Part shown: in pieces, positions 8,696 through 17,700 of the stretch
Layout of the letters: each line of letters opens with the position of its first letter
How positions within the stretch are numbered: position 1 is the stretch's first letter
From: an uncultured Bacteroidota bacterium
GTDB taxonomy: Bacteria; Bacteroidota; Bacteroidia; Flavobacteriales; Flavobacteriaceae
Direction of reading: 5' to 3'
NCBI GenBank assembly: GCA_902635965.1
Contig: CACPQA010000001.1
Location: forward strand, 186,001-250,000
Length of the DNA: 64,000 nucleotides
Translations under genes and position numbers: made by a program
Notes under the pieces: generated by a model
The model's database searches: none
Seen by the model: only the letters and a program-made list of their open reading frames with translations
Told to the model about the DNA's origin: nothing

Positions 8696-10318
8696 ATGGC
8701 TGAAATTATTAACATGCCTAGGCTAAGCGATACTATGGAGGAAGGTACGGTTTCGTCATGGCTAAAAAAGGTAGGAGATCAAATTAATGAGGGCGATATT
8801 TTAGCAGAAATAGAAACAGATAAAGCCACAATGGAGTTTGAGTCTTTTCATTCAGGTGAGTTGCTTTACATTGGGGTAGAGGCTGGTAAAACTGTTCCTG
8901 TGGATTCAATGCTTGCTATAATTGGAAAAAAAAATGAAGATATTTCATCTTATCTAGACAAAAAAGACTCTAAACAAAAAAATAATATTACAAATTCTGA
9001 TAATGAAAAATTAGAGCAAAAATCACAAACTGAAAATAAAGAGATATCCACAGAAAGAAAAACCCAAAACAACTTTGAAATAATTAAAATGCCTCGCCTT
9101 AGTGATACAATGGAAGAAGGAACTGTATCAACTTGGATCAAAAAAGTTGGTGATGAAGTTAAAGAGGGCGACATAATTGCGGAAATTGAAACTGACAAGG
9201 CAACGATGGAGTTTGAGTCTTTTTATAATGGAACTTTACTTTACATTGGTGTTGAAGAGGGAAAATCTACACCAGTTGATGAAGTTCTTGCTATAATTGG
9301 AGATAAAAGTACCGATGTTGAAGAAGCCATAAAGTCTATTGGCCAAAAAGATGTTGTTGAAGAAAAAGAAACCAAGCACGAAATACCAAAACAGGAAAAT
9401 ATTTCCTTAAATAATAGTGAAAGCGTAGTTGTTGATAATACCAAATATAAATCTAAAAATGAATTAGTTAAACCTCACGCTGATAGAATTTTTGCATCTC
9501 CCTTGGCAAAGAAAATGGCATCTGAAAAGGGAATTATACTAAATAATTTAGTTGGTACAGGCGATGGAGGAAGAATTATTAAAAGGGATATAGAGAATTA
9601 TTCACCCATTCTAAACAATAATAAAAAGTTTGAAAAAGAATCCAGCATTCAAAAACAAAACTCTCAAATTAGAAAAACAATTGCCAAAAGATTATCAGAT
9701 TCAAAATTTTCTGCTCCTCATTATTATTTAAATGTTGAATATAATGTTGATAATCTCATTTCATTTCGAGAGCAATACAACTCACAGCCTGAAACAAAAA
9801 TATCATTCAATGATTTAATAATTAAAGCTACTGCACTCTCATTAAGTATGCATCCTGTAATTAATAGTCAATGGAGTGAAAATGAAATAACTCATCATAA
9901 ACATGTGCATGTTGGGGTAGCGGTTGCGGTAGAAGATGGATTAGTTGTTCCCGTTTTAAAATTTGCCGACAATTTAAATTTAAATGAAATTGGTTTAAAA
10001 GTTAAGGATTTTGCAAGTAGAGCTCAAGAAAAAAAATTATTACAAAATGAAATTGAGGGAAGCACATTTACCATTTCTAATTTAGGAATGTTTGGTATCG
10101 AATCTTTCACTTCAATTATTAACCAACCCAACTCTGCCATTTTATCTGTTGGAAGTATTATTCAAAAACCAGTTGTTAAAAAAAATAAGATTGTTGTCTC
10201 GAACACGATGAAATTAACTTTGGCCTGTGATCACAGAACCATAGACGGTGCATCTGGTTCAAAATTCTTACAGACTTTAAAGGATTTTGTTGAAAACCCA
10301 ATAAAAATACTTCTGTGA
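8696..10318 (+). CDS. pdhC: Pyruvate dehydrogenase E2, dihydrolipoamide acetyltransferase (two lipoyl domains)
   Basis: 540 residues. Two tandem, nearly identical lipoyl domains each carry ETDKATMEFES, with lipoyl lysines near K43 and K168. They are separated by a charged, flexible linker. A second linker leads to the peripheral subunit-binding domain (ASPLAKKMASEKGI...GTGDGGRIIKRDI), then the catalytic core from about residue 310 ending with the HxxxDG motif DHRTIDGASG. The enzyme moves acetyl from lipoate to CoA and forms the core of the complex. It is separated from pdhA by 3 nt and is surely in the same operon. The repeated lipoyl modules are also visible as diverged DNA repeats (about 8700-8930 and 9090-9310). 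Confidence 0.95.
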   Translation: MAEIINMPRLSDTMEEGTVSSWLKKVGDQINEGDILAEIETDKATMEFESFHSGELLYIGVEAGKTVPVDSMLAIIGKKNEDISSYLDKKDSKQKNNITNSDNEKLEQKSQTENKEISTERKTQNNFEIIKMPRLSDTMEEGTVSTWIKKVGDEVKEGDIIAEIETDKATMEFESFYNGTLLYIGVEEGKSTPVDEVLAIIGDKSTDVEEAIKSIGQKDVVEEKETKHEIPKQENISLNNSESVVVDNTKYKSKNELVKPHADRIFASPLAKKMASEKGIILNNLVGTGDGGRIIKRDIENYSPILNNNKKFEKESSIQKQNSQIRKTIAKRLSDSKFSAPHYYLNVEYNVDNLISFREQYNSQPETKISFNDLIIKATALSLSMHPVINSQWSENEITHHKHVHVGVAVAVEDGLVVPVLKFADNLNLNEIGLKVKDFASRAQEKKLLQNEIEGSTFTISNLGMFGIESFTSIINQPNSAILSVGSIIQKPVVKKNKIVVSNTMKLTLACDHRTIDGASGSKFLQTLKDFVENPIKILL

Positions 10319-10355
10319 ATTTAGTTTTTTTCACTTTAAATAAATTCTGAGTAAT

Positions 10356-10958
10356 ATGATTCTCATGAGTTTTATTCCAGCCAATGCCAAAGAAAATATT
10401 GGAGATCTTATAAATGAACATAAATTAAATTTAACTGTAGTTTCGGAGAGAAAAACTAAAAGAGGTGATTTTAGAGTATATGGTAATGGATCTAAAAAAA
10501 TCACTTTGAATAAGGATTCGAACAAATTTAGATTTCTAATCACTTTGCTTCATGAAATTTCACATCAATTGGTTTTTCAATCATTCGGCAATAAAGTTAG
10601 GCCTCACGGTATTGAATGGAAAAAAATATTTAAAGAAATATCCAAACCATTTCTCTTAGAGTCAATTTTCCCCTTGTCTATACTTAATGCTTTTAAAGAG
10701 TATCTAAAAAATCCAAAATCGAGTACAGATTTAGATTTAGAACTATCAATCTCTCTGAGTAAATTTGATACTTTAAGTGATTACCTTTATATTGAAAAAT
10801 TAGAGATGGGCCAATTTTTTTTGTATAAAAAAAAAGTCATATTCAAGAAAATTAGTAAAAAAAGAAAAAGGTATGTTTGCGAAAAAGTTTCAAATGGAAA
10901 ACTATATCTCTTTCAACCAAATACTTTAGTATTAGATTATAATAATGAAAAAAGATAA
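10356..10958 (+). CDS. SprT-like zinc metalloprotease domain protein
   Basis: 200 residues. The metalloprotease motif HEISH (about residues 66-70) sits in FRFLITLLHEISHQLVF, and a downstream PHGIEWKKIF segment supplies the likely third ligand His. That is the SprT/Spartan-like arrangement. The N-terminal FIPANAKENIGDLINEHKLNLTVVSERKTKRGDFR resembles other Bacteroidota members. There is no signal peptide, so it is probably cytoplasmic. A role in DNA-protein crosslink processing is known for eukaryotic Spartan, but the bacterial function is not established. Another ATG (residue 4, 10365) could be the start. It overlaps the next gene by 14 nt, which implies co-transcription. Confidence 0.78.
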   Translation: MILMSFIPANAKENIGDLINEHKLNLTVVSERKTKRGDFRVYGNGSKKITLNKDSNKFRFLITLLHEISHQLVFQSFGNKVRPHGIEWKKIFKEISKPFLLESIFPLSILNAFKEYLKNPKSSTDLDLELSISLSKFDTLSDYLYIEKLEMGQFFLYKKKVIFKKISKKRKRYVCEKVSNGKLYLFQPNTLVLDYNNEKR

Positions 10959-12030
10959 AAATTTTTATGCTCTTATTCTGGCTGGGGGCTTGGGTTCACG
11001 TTTCTGGCCTGTAAGCAAAGAATCTCTTCCGAAACAATTTATTGATTTGACAGGATCAAGAAAAACACTCATCCAAGAGACATTTACTAGAATTCAAAAA
11101 ATTATTCAGATTGAAAATATTTTTATTTCAACGAATGAAAAATACAAAGACTTGGTATTAAATCAAATTCCTAATATAAACTTAAATAATTTGATTTGTG
11201 AACCATTGAAAAGAAATACGGGTCCTTCAATTTTATATGCCTCTTTAAAAATTAACCAAATCAACAATAAGTCAAAGGTGATTGTGCTACCAAGTGACCA
11301 TTATATTAAAAAATTAAATGAATTTTATAAAAATGTAGAACATGCATTTTCTGTTTCTAAAAGTGATCGACTAGTTACTTTTGGAATAAATCCACAATTT
11401 CCATCCACCAATTATGGATATATTGAAGTAAATGATACAAAAGAATCATTTCAAAAAGTAATAAGATTTACTGAAAAACCAGGCAAGGAGTTGGCTGAAA
11501 AGTTTTTACGATCTAACATGTATTTTTGGAACTCTGGAATATTTATTTGGTCCACGGAGTCAATTTTAAATGCATTTAAGATTTTTGAACCAGACTTAAT
11601 TAAAATATTCAAGAAAAATTTGAGAAACTTCGATTCTGAAGAAGAGATTCATTTTTTTAAAATTATTTTCCCAAAGATTAAAAGCTCATCAATAGACTAC
11701 TCCATTCTAGAGAAAGCTCAAAACACTTATGTTATAAAGTCAGATTTTGAATGGAGTGATCTTGGAACATGGGAATCATTATTCGAAACCTTATCTAAAA
11801 AAAATCTTAAAAAAAATATAAACATTGGATTTAAAGAAATTTATTTAAATTCTTCTGAAGGTAATATTATGTTTTCTGATCAAAAAAAAATAGTTGTATT
11901 AGATAGTTTGCATGATCATATAGTTGTCAACAATAAAGAAATGTTAATGATTATACCAAGAAAAAAAATTAAATCAATTCAAAATTTAAGAGAGATTTTA
12001 GTTAAAAGATTAGACAATGATTTCAATTAA
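10945..12030 (+). CDS. Mannose-1-phosphate guanylyltransferase
   Basis: 361 residues, the single-domain form without the phosphomannose isomerase tail. The nucleotidyltransferase signature is LAGGLGSRFWPVSKESLPKQF. It is followed by VIVLPSDHYI, by FGINPQFPSTNYGYIE, and by FTEKPG ahead of FWNSGIFIW, all typical of GDP-mannose pyrophosphorylases. It makes GDP-mannose from GTP and mannose-1-phosphate for surface polysaccharide or glycoprotein synthesis. The start overlaps the SprT-like gene by 14 nt. It converges on the Mla ATPase gene with only a 2-nt gap, leaving no room for a separate terminator. Confidence 0.9.
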   Translation: MKKDKNFYALILAGGLGSRFWPVSKESLPKQFIDLTGSRKTLIQETFTRIQKIIQIENIFISTNEKYKDLVLNQIPNINLNNLICEPLKRNTGPSILYASLKINQINNKSKVIVLPSDHYIKKLNEFYKNVEHAFSVSKSDRLVTFGINPQFPSTNYGYIEVNDTKESFQKVIRFTEKPGKELAEKFLRSNMYFWNSGIFIWSTESILNAFKIFEPDLIKIFKKNLRNFDSEEEIHFFKIIFPKIKSSSIDYSILEKAQNTYVIKSDFEWSDLGTWESLFETLSKKNLKKNINIGFKEIYLNSSEGNIMFSDQKKIVVLDSLHDHIVVNNKEMLMIIPRKKIKSIQNLREILVKRLDNDFN

Positions 12031-12032
12031 AT

Positions 12033-12800
12033 TTATTTATTTTCCTTAACATAAATTTTTCTAACTTTCTTAAACAGTTCAGAGGAGTAAACAAAATTAG
12101 ATATAGATTTATTGTCAGTGTTAAAAATGTCTTTATTTGTCCCTTCCCATTTTTTTTCTCCACTTTCTAGGAAAATGATTTTTTCTCCTATTTCCATAAC
12201 TGAATTCATATCATGAGTGTTAATTACGGTTGTTATTTGGTATTCTTTAGTAATTTCCTGAATTAAATTATCAATTAATATTGCGGTATTTGGATCTAAA
12301 CCTGAGTTAGGTTCATCACAAAAAAGATAGTTAGGATACATAATTATAGCCCTCGCAATCGCAACTCTTTTCTTCATACCTCCAGAAATCTCTGATGGAA
12401 ATTTTTTGTTTGCGTTGATTAGGTTTACTCTTTTGATCACAATATTTGCTCTATCACGAATTTCATCAATATGGTCGTTTGTAAACATTTTCATTGGAAA
12501 CATGATGTTTTCTTCAACGGTCATAGAATCAAAAAGAGCACTACCTTGAAAAACCATACCCATGTCCTTTCGAAGCATTGTTCTTTCTTTTGAGCTCATT
12601 TTAGAAAGGGGAGTCTTATTGTATATTATTTCTCCACTCGCAGGGCTAAAAAGCCCTAAAATACACTTTAAAAAAACAGTTTTTCCAGATCCACTTTCGC
12701 CTATAATTAAATTAGTTTTTCCTTTTTCGAAATTTGTACTAACCTCTTTTAGAACATATGTGTCGTTAAATTTTTTACTAAGTTTAGTTACTTCTATCAT
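12033..12800 (-). CDS. ABC transporter ATP-binding protein, MlaF-like
   Basis: 255 residues from the preferred start MIEVTKLSKKFNDTYVLKEV. Walker A is GESGSGKTVFLK, the Q-loop is MGMVFQGSALFDSMTVEEN, the signature motif is SGGMKKRVAIARAI and Walker B is YLFCDEPNSGLDP, followed by a switch His. The GMVFQGSALFDS segment is typical of the MlaF/MkL group that energises MCE-type phospholipid transport between the membranes. The track start at 12860 is 20 residues too long, because the ATG at 12800 overlaps the permease stop as TAATG. It forms a pair with the MlaE-like permease. MlaD/MCE components are not in the window. Confidence 0.9.
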   Translation of the reverse strand: MIEVTKLSKKFNDTYVLKEVSTNFEKGKTNLIIGESGSGKTVFLKCILGLFSPASGEIIYNKTPLSKMSSKERTMLRKDMGMVFQGSALFDSMTVEENIMFPMKMFTNDHIDEIRDRANIVIKRVNLINANKKFPSEISGGMKKRVAIARAIIMYPNYLFCDEPNSGLDPNTAILIDNLIQEITKEYQITTVINTHDMNSVMEIGEKIIFLESGEKKWEGTNKDIFNTDNKSISNFVYSSELFKKVRKIYVKENK

Positions 12801-13540
12801 TATGTCAGTAATAAATTTGTAACAAAAGAGTTCATTATGATTATAGCAACACTTGTCCATACAAAAGAAGTCGTACTTGCCTTACCAACTTCTAAAGCTC
12901 CGCCCTTCATAAAAAATCCGTGATAAGAAGGAATAGTAGCTAAAATCATTGCAAATAAAAATGTCTTTATAAAAGCATAATTAAGATGAAATGGTACAAA
13001 GTCGAGCTGTAAACCGTCAATAAAATCAGTATGAGTTGTAAATCCTCCAGTAACACAAGCAAAATAACCACCAAATATTCCAAGAAACATTGAAATTACA
13101 ATTATAAATGGATAGATGGTCATTGCTATTATTTTAGGAAAGATTAAATAATTGTAAGTATTTACACCCATAACCTCAAGAGCGTCAATTTGTTCTGTAA
13201 CCCTCATTGTACCAATAGAAGAGGTGATAAAGGACCCAACTTTTCCAGCCATAATGATAGAAATAAAAGTTGGAGCAAATTCTAAAATCATTGTTTGTCT
13301 TGTCGCAAAACCAACTAAATAGCGCGGAAGAAGAGGATTCTCCATATTGATAGCTGTTTGTATTGCCACAACTCCACCAACAAAAAAAGATATTAATGAA
13401 ACAATACCCAAAGAGCTGATAATAAGATCATCAATTTCTCTTAGAATAAGTTTCCTTAGTACATCAAACTTAGTGAACTTTTCTAACATCTTTTGGAGCA
13501 TTATAAAATATCTGCCGATGTGTTCAATGAATTTAATCAT
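12800..13540 (-). CDS. ABC transporter permease, MlaE family
   Basis: 246 residues, about five to six membrane helices. The MlaE/DUF140 signature is clear in FFVGGVVAIQTAINM, in ILEFAPTFISIIMAGKVGSFI and in GTMRVTEQIDALEVMGVN. The permease partners the ATPase encoded immediately downstream (1-nt TAATG overlap). Together they would drive retrograde or anterograde phospholipid movement with an MCE protein encoded elsewhere. The track start at 13543 is a TTG directly before the ATG at 13540, so the ATG is chosen. The KAS III-like gene lies 30 nt upstream on the same strand, and a common transcript is likely. Confidence 0.9.
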   Translation of the reverse strand: MIKFIEHIGRYFIMLQKMLEKFTKFDVLRKLILREIDDLIISSLGIVSLISFFVGGVVAIQTAINMENPLLPRYLVGFATRQTMILEFAPTFISIIMAGKVGSFITSSIGTMRVTEQIDALEVMGVNTYNYLIFPKIIAMTIYPFIIVISMFLGIFGGYFACVTGGFTTHTDFIDGLQLDFVPFHLNYAFIKTFLFAMILATIPSYHGFFMKGGALEVGKASTTSFVWTSVAIIIMNSFVTNLLLT

Positions 13541-13570
13541 CAAAAAAATTATTTTAGTAAAGTTATATAT

Positions 13571-14626
13571 TTATATCTTGTAAATAACTGAATTTACATT
13601 CATACCTGCACCAACGCTAGCAAAAATTATGGTATCATTTTTATATAATTTGTGGTCAACAATTTCATTCCTCAAAACCTGATCGAATAGAGTTGGAATT
13701 GTAGCTACTGAACTATTGCCTAAAGACTGGATATTCATTGGTAAAATATTTTCTGGAAACTCTTTATTATATAATTTGAATAATCTTTTAACTATTGCTT
13801 CGTCCATTTTCATGTTAGCTTGATGTATAAAAACTTTTTTTATTTCTTCTATGTCTAAATTTGCTTCGTCAATGCAGCTTTTTATTGCATCTGGAACTTT
13901 TTTTAAAGCGAATTCATAAACTTTTCTCCCTTTCATTTTAATATATTTATGATCGTCGGTTGGGTTATATGAACTATCAAAATTTAAAATGTCCACCTCA
14001 TTGTTATCAGTATATGTAGCAGATTTGTATGCAATTACTCCGTTTTTAGAATTGGTTTTCTCGATTATAACCGCACCCGCTCCGTCAGAAAAAATCATTG
14101 AATCTCTGTCAAAATTGTCAACTACTCTTGACAATGTTTCAGCACCGATGACTAAACACTTTTTAGCTGCCCCTGCTATAATAAAGTTATAGGCCTGTAT
14201 AATTCCCTCTAGCCACCCTGGACACCCGAAAATTAAATCATAAGCGACACAATTTGGGTTTTTTATATTTAAATTGGCCTTGACTTTAGACGCAAGACTA
14301 GGCATTAAACCTGATTGTTTTGATCCAAAATCTGTATCACCAAAATTATGAGCAAAAATTATGTAGTCTATAGATTCCTTTTCCTTCTCGTTAGATTCTA
14401 AGGCCTTAATTGCAGCCATGGTTGCTAAATCAGAAGTGTTATGATTTGTATCTGCGTATCTTCTCTCTTTAATACCAGTTATAGAAGAAAACTTCTCAAT
14501 AATTTCTTGATTTTTTTTTAAGAATGGGTTGCCTTTCTCATCTAAAAAAGAGGTTTGCAAAAATTTCTCATTTTTTACGGCAAGATCTGGAACATAACAT
14601 CCAGTTTTTGTAATTATAACTCCCAT
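13571..14626 (-). CDS. 3-oxoacyl-ACP synthase III family protein (KAS III-like)
   Basis: 351 residues with the thiolase-fold catalytic triad intact: Cys in FGCPGWLEG (about C135), His in FIHQANMKMDEAI (H268) and Asn in SLGNSSVATIP (N304). FabH enzymes condense acetyl-CoA with malonyl-ACP to start fatty acid synthesis. This sequence looks like the Bacteroidota FabH-like subgroup (MGVIITKTGCYVPDLAVKNE..FL) rather than the primary FabH usually found with rpmF/plsX, so the specific acyl substrate is unknown. It lies upstream of the Mla-type permease and ATPase in the same direction. A TAAATTTG element at 14648-14641 could be its promoter, but I find no well-spaced upstream box. Confidence 0.85.
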   Translation of the reverse strand: MGVIITKTGCYVPDLAVKNEKFLQTSFLDEKGNPFLKKNQEIIEKFSSITGIKERRYADTNHNTSDLATMAAIKALESNEKEKESIDYIIFAHNFGDTDFGSKQSGLMPSLASKVKANLNIKNPNCVAYDLIFGCPGWLEGIIQAYNFIIAGAAKKCLVIGAETLSRVVDNFDRDSMIFSDGAGAVIIEKTNSKNGVIAYKSATYTDNNEVDILNFDSSYNPTDDHKYIKMKGRKVYEFALKKVPDAIKSCIDEANLDIEEIKKVFIHQANMKMDEAIVKRLFKLYNKEFPENILPMNIQSLGNSSVATIPTLFDQVLRNEIVDHKLYKNDTIIFASVGAGMNVNSVIYKI

Positions 14627-14729
14627 TCAATTTTAAATTTCAAATTTAGAATTCTTATTACAAATCACTTTTCTTACAATAAAAATTTGAACGATTTTCA
14701 AGCACAAAGATTTTGAGAAAAAAAAAATC

Positions 14730-17591
14730 TTATTTGTTGTTTTCCATTGATTTACTTGCTTTTGAGTATTCATTAACACTTGGGCAACTACATACTAAGT
14801 TACGATCTCCAAAAGCTTCATCGACTCTCCTTACAGTGGGCCAAAATTTATTCCTTGAAATATATTTTAAAGGGTACAATGCCTTTTTTCTACTATATTT
14901 AAAAGGCCACCTGTCTGCTGTTGCCATCAATTCCGTGTGAGGTGCGTTCTTTAAAACACTATGTTCGTCATGGTAATCCATTTCAGAAATCTCCGCGGCG
15001 ATTGAAATCATAGCATCACAAAATCTATCTATTTCTTCCAAATTTTCACTTTCGGTAGGTTCAATCATCATTGTACCTGGCACTGGAAAAGAGACAGTGG
15101 GCGCGTGAAAGCCATAATCCATAAGTCTTTTAGCTATATCAACCACTTCTATATTTTTCTCTTTAAACCCCCGTAAGTCAATAATTAATTCATGTGCTGA
15201 ACGTCCTTTATCACCCACATATAATATTGGAAAAGCACCATCAAGTCTTTCTTTGATGTAATTAGCACTTAATATTGCTGTTTCAGTAGACTTCTTTAAA
15301 CCAGAGGGACCCAATAGTTTTATATATCCGTAAGAAATTATACATGCCATAGCTGATCCCCAAGGAGCCGATGAAATTGAATCAATTGCTTTATTTCCGC
15401 CAGTTTTCACAATCGGATTTGATGGTAAAAAGTCCTCAAGATGTTCAGCTACTGAGATAGGTCCTACACCTGGGCCACCTCCTCCGTGAGGTATGGCGAA
15501 TGTTTTGTGTAAATTTAAGTGACAGACATCCGCACCTATTTCTTTCGGACTAGTTAAACCAACCTGTGCGTTCATGTTAGCTCCATCCATATATACTTGT
15601 CCCCCATTTTCATGAATTAATTGTGTAATACTTTTTATGTTCGATTCAAAAACACCATAGGTGGAAGGATATGTTATCATCAAAGCAGCTAAATTGTCAG
15701 CATGCTCAATAACGTGTTTTTTGAGCTCTTCAAAATCAATATTTCCATTATTATCAGTTCCTGTAACAACCACCTTCATTCCTGCCATAACTGCCGAAGC
15801 TGGATTAGTTCCGTGAGCGGAAGAAGGTATTATACAAATATTTCTATGGTTATCACCATTGGATATATGATAAGCTCTTATAACCATTAAACCAGAAAAT
15901 TCTCCTTGTGCTCCAGAATTTGGTTGCAATGAGGTGGATGAAAAACCAGTGATTTCGTTAAGCATTTTCATTAAGGAATTCAAAACTTCCTTATACCCTT
16001 CGGCTTGATTTGTAGGTGAGAAAGGGTGAATATTTCCCCATTCAGGAAAACTTAGTGGTATCATTAGGTTTGCACTATTTAACTTCATAGTACAGGACCC
16101 AAGAGATATCATGGAATGGTTGAGTGCCAAGTCCTTCCTTTCTAAGGACTTAATGTATCTCATCATTGATGTTTCAGATTGGTAGGAGTTAAAAATTTTA
16201 TTTGTTAAAAAACCGCTTTCTCTCTTAATTTCTGGAGATATTACATTTTTTGTGGTAATCTGATTTGAATTGACTTTAACTCCAGTATAAATTTCAAACA
16301 CATTAGTAATATCTTTTAAATCCTTTTCGGTTGTCGTTTCATTTATTGAAATAGAAACGTGATAATTGTCAGGATAGTTAAAATTAATTTCGTTTTTTTC
16401 AGCAATTGTTTTGAGTTTTTTCGCATTAATTTTAAGATGTAATGTGTCAAAAAAATACTCATTTAATTGCTTTAAATTTAAAGTTTTTAAAAGTTGTTCG
16501 AGTTTTTTCGCTTTGTTGTGAATATCAAGTGCAATTTTTTTTAATCCATTCGGACCATGATAAACAGCATACATCCCAGCCATCACTGCTAATAAAACTT
16601 GTGCTGTGCAAATATTCGAAGTAGCTCTTCCTCTTTTAATATGTTGCTCACGGGTTTGCAAAGCCATTCTAAGAGCTGTATTACCGTCTATATCGATAGT
16701 TTGGCCAATAATTCTGCCTGGAATATTTCTTTTATAAATCTCCTTTGTAGCAAAAAATGCTGCATGTGGGCCACCGTAACCTAATGGAATTCCAAATCTT
16801 TGTGAAGTACCAACAACTACGTCAACGTTAAACTTTCCCGGAGCCTCAAGCAAAGTGAGAGCCAATAAATCTGTTCCAATTACAACTGGAATTTCGGTTT
16901 TAGATAAAGCTTTTGATATCTCCGAAATATTTAAAATATTTCCTGAAGTTCCTTGGTATTGAAAAAAAGCTCCAAAAAAGTTTTTTCCTCCTTTAAAATC
17001 GTTTGGATCACCAATAAGTAAATTAATTCCCAAGGGTTTGGCTCTTGTTTTCATTACCGAAATTGTTTGCGAGAAAGTATTTTTATCAACAAAAAAATCA
17101 ATACAATTTCTTTTAATTTTTTCTGAATTTCGAGTTGAAAAAAGCATACCCATGGCTTCAGCTGCTGCGGTACCCTCATCAAGTAATGATGCATTTGAAA
17201 TTTTCATTCCTGTAAGGTCGCATATGAGTGACTGATAATTAAATAAAGCTTCAAGACGTCCTTGAGCAATTTCAGCTTGGTAAGGCGTGTATGCAGTATA
17301 CCACCCAGGGTTTTCTAAAATATTTCTTTGAATTACGGCAGGCATTATTGATGGGTGATAACCCAAGCCAATGTAGTTCTTGAAAAGCTTATTTTTTTTC
17401 GATAAATTTCTTATTGAAATATTGAATTCGTCCTCTGAAATTGCTTTATCAAGTTTTAATTCATTTTTTAAAAGAATATTGTTCGGAATAGTTTCATAAA
17501 TTAGCTCTTTTATGGAGTTAACTCCCAATGTGTTGAGCATTTTTTTAATTTCTCTTTTATTGGGACCAATATGTCTGTCTGTAAATACCAT
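14730..17591 (-). CDS. gcvP: Glycine dehydrogenase (decarboxylating), P-protein
   Basis: 953 residues, the fused single-chain form. The N-terminal half contains FTDRHIGPN and NASLLDEGTAAAEAMGML. The C-terminal half carries the PLP lysine in HLNLHKTFAIPHGGGGPG (about K697) and the SAHGTNPASA motif. The enzyme decarboxylates glycine and passes the aminomethyl group to lipoylated H-protein in the glycine cleavage system. It stands alone here, with gcvT and gcvH absent. The 109-nt gap upstream shows no glycine riboswitch. Length and motifs indicate an intact gene. Confidence 0.96.
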   Translation of the reverse strand: MVFTDRHIGPNKREIKKMLNTLGVNSIKELIYETIPNNILLKNELKLDKAISEDEFNISIRNLSKKNKLFKNYIGLGYHPSIMPAVIQRNILENPGWYTAYTPYQAEIAQGRLEALFNYQSLICDLTGMKISNASLLDEGTAAAEAMGMLFSTRNSEKIKRNCIDFFVDKNTFSQTISVMKTRAKPLGINLLIGDPNDFKGGKNFFGAFFQYQGTSGNILNISEISKALSKTEIPVVIGTDLLALTLLEAPGKFNVDVVVGTSQRFGIPLGYGGPHAAFFATKEIYKRNIPGRIIGQTIDIDGNTALRMALQTREQHIKRGRATSNICTAQVLLAVMAGMYAVYHGPNGLKKIALDIHNKAKKLEQLLKTLNLKQLNEYFFDTLHLKINAKKLKTIAEKNEINFNYPDNYHVSISINETTTEKDLKDITNVFEIYTGVKVNSNQITTKNVISPEIKRESGFLTNKIFNSYQSETSMMRYIKSLERKDLALNHSMISLGSCTMKLNSANLMIPLSFPEWGNIHPFSPTNQAEGYKEVLNSLMKMLNEITGFSSTSLQPNSGAQGEFSGLMVIRAYHISNGDNHRNICIIPSSAHGTNPASAVMAGMKVVVTGTDNNGNIDFEELKKHVIEHADNLAALMITYPSTYGVFESNIKSITQLIHENGGQVYMDGANMNAQVGLTSPKEIGADVCHLNLHKTFAIPHGGGGPGVGPISVAEHLEDFLPSNPIVKTGGNKAIDSISSAPWGSAMACIISYGYIKLLGPSGLKKSTETAILSANYIKERLDGAFPILYVGDKGRSAHELIIDLRGFKEKNIEVVDIAKRLMDYGFHAPTVSFPVPGTMMIEPTESENLEEIDRFCDAMISIAAEISEMDYHDEHSVLKNAPHTELMATADRWPFKYSRKKALYPLKYISRNKFWPTVRRVDEAFGDRNLVCSCPSVNEYSKASKSMENNK

Positions 17592-17700
17592 ATGTAAAAT
17601 TAAATTAAATGTTAACTTTTCTGAAACGTATTTTGAAAAATAGATGAGAAGTTTTCAACCTAAATCAATTTTTTATGAACATTATTAAAATAAGAGTCAT

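Noticed and set aside
8696-9310. DNA-level repeat in pdhC as a possible mobile or recombination element
   Set aside because: It is fully explained by two homologous lipoyl domains in one protein.
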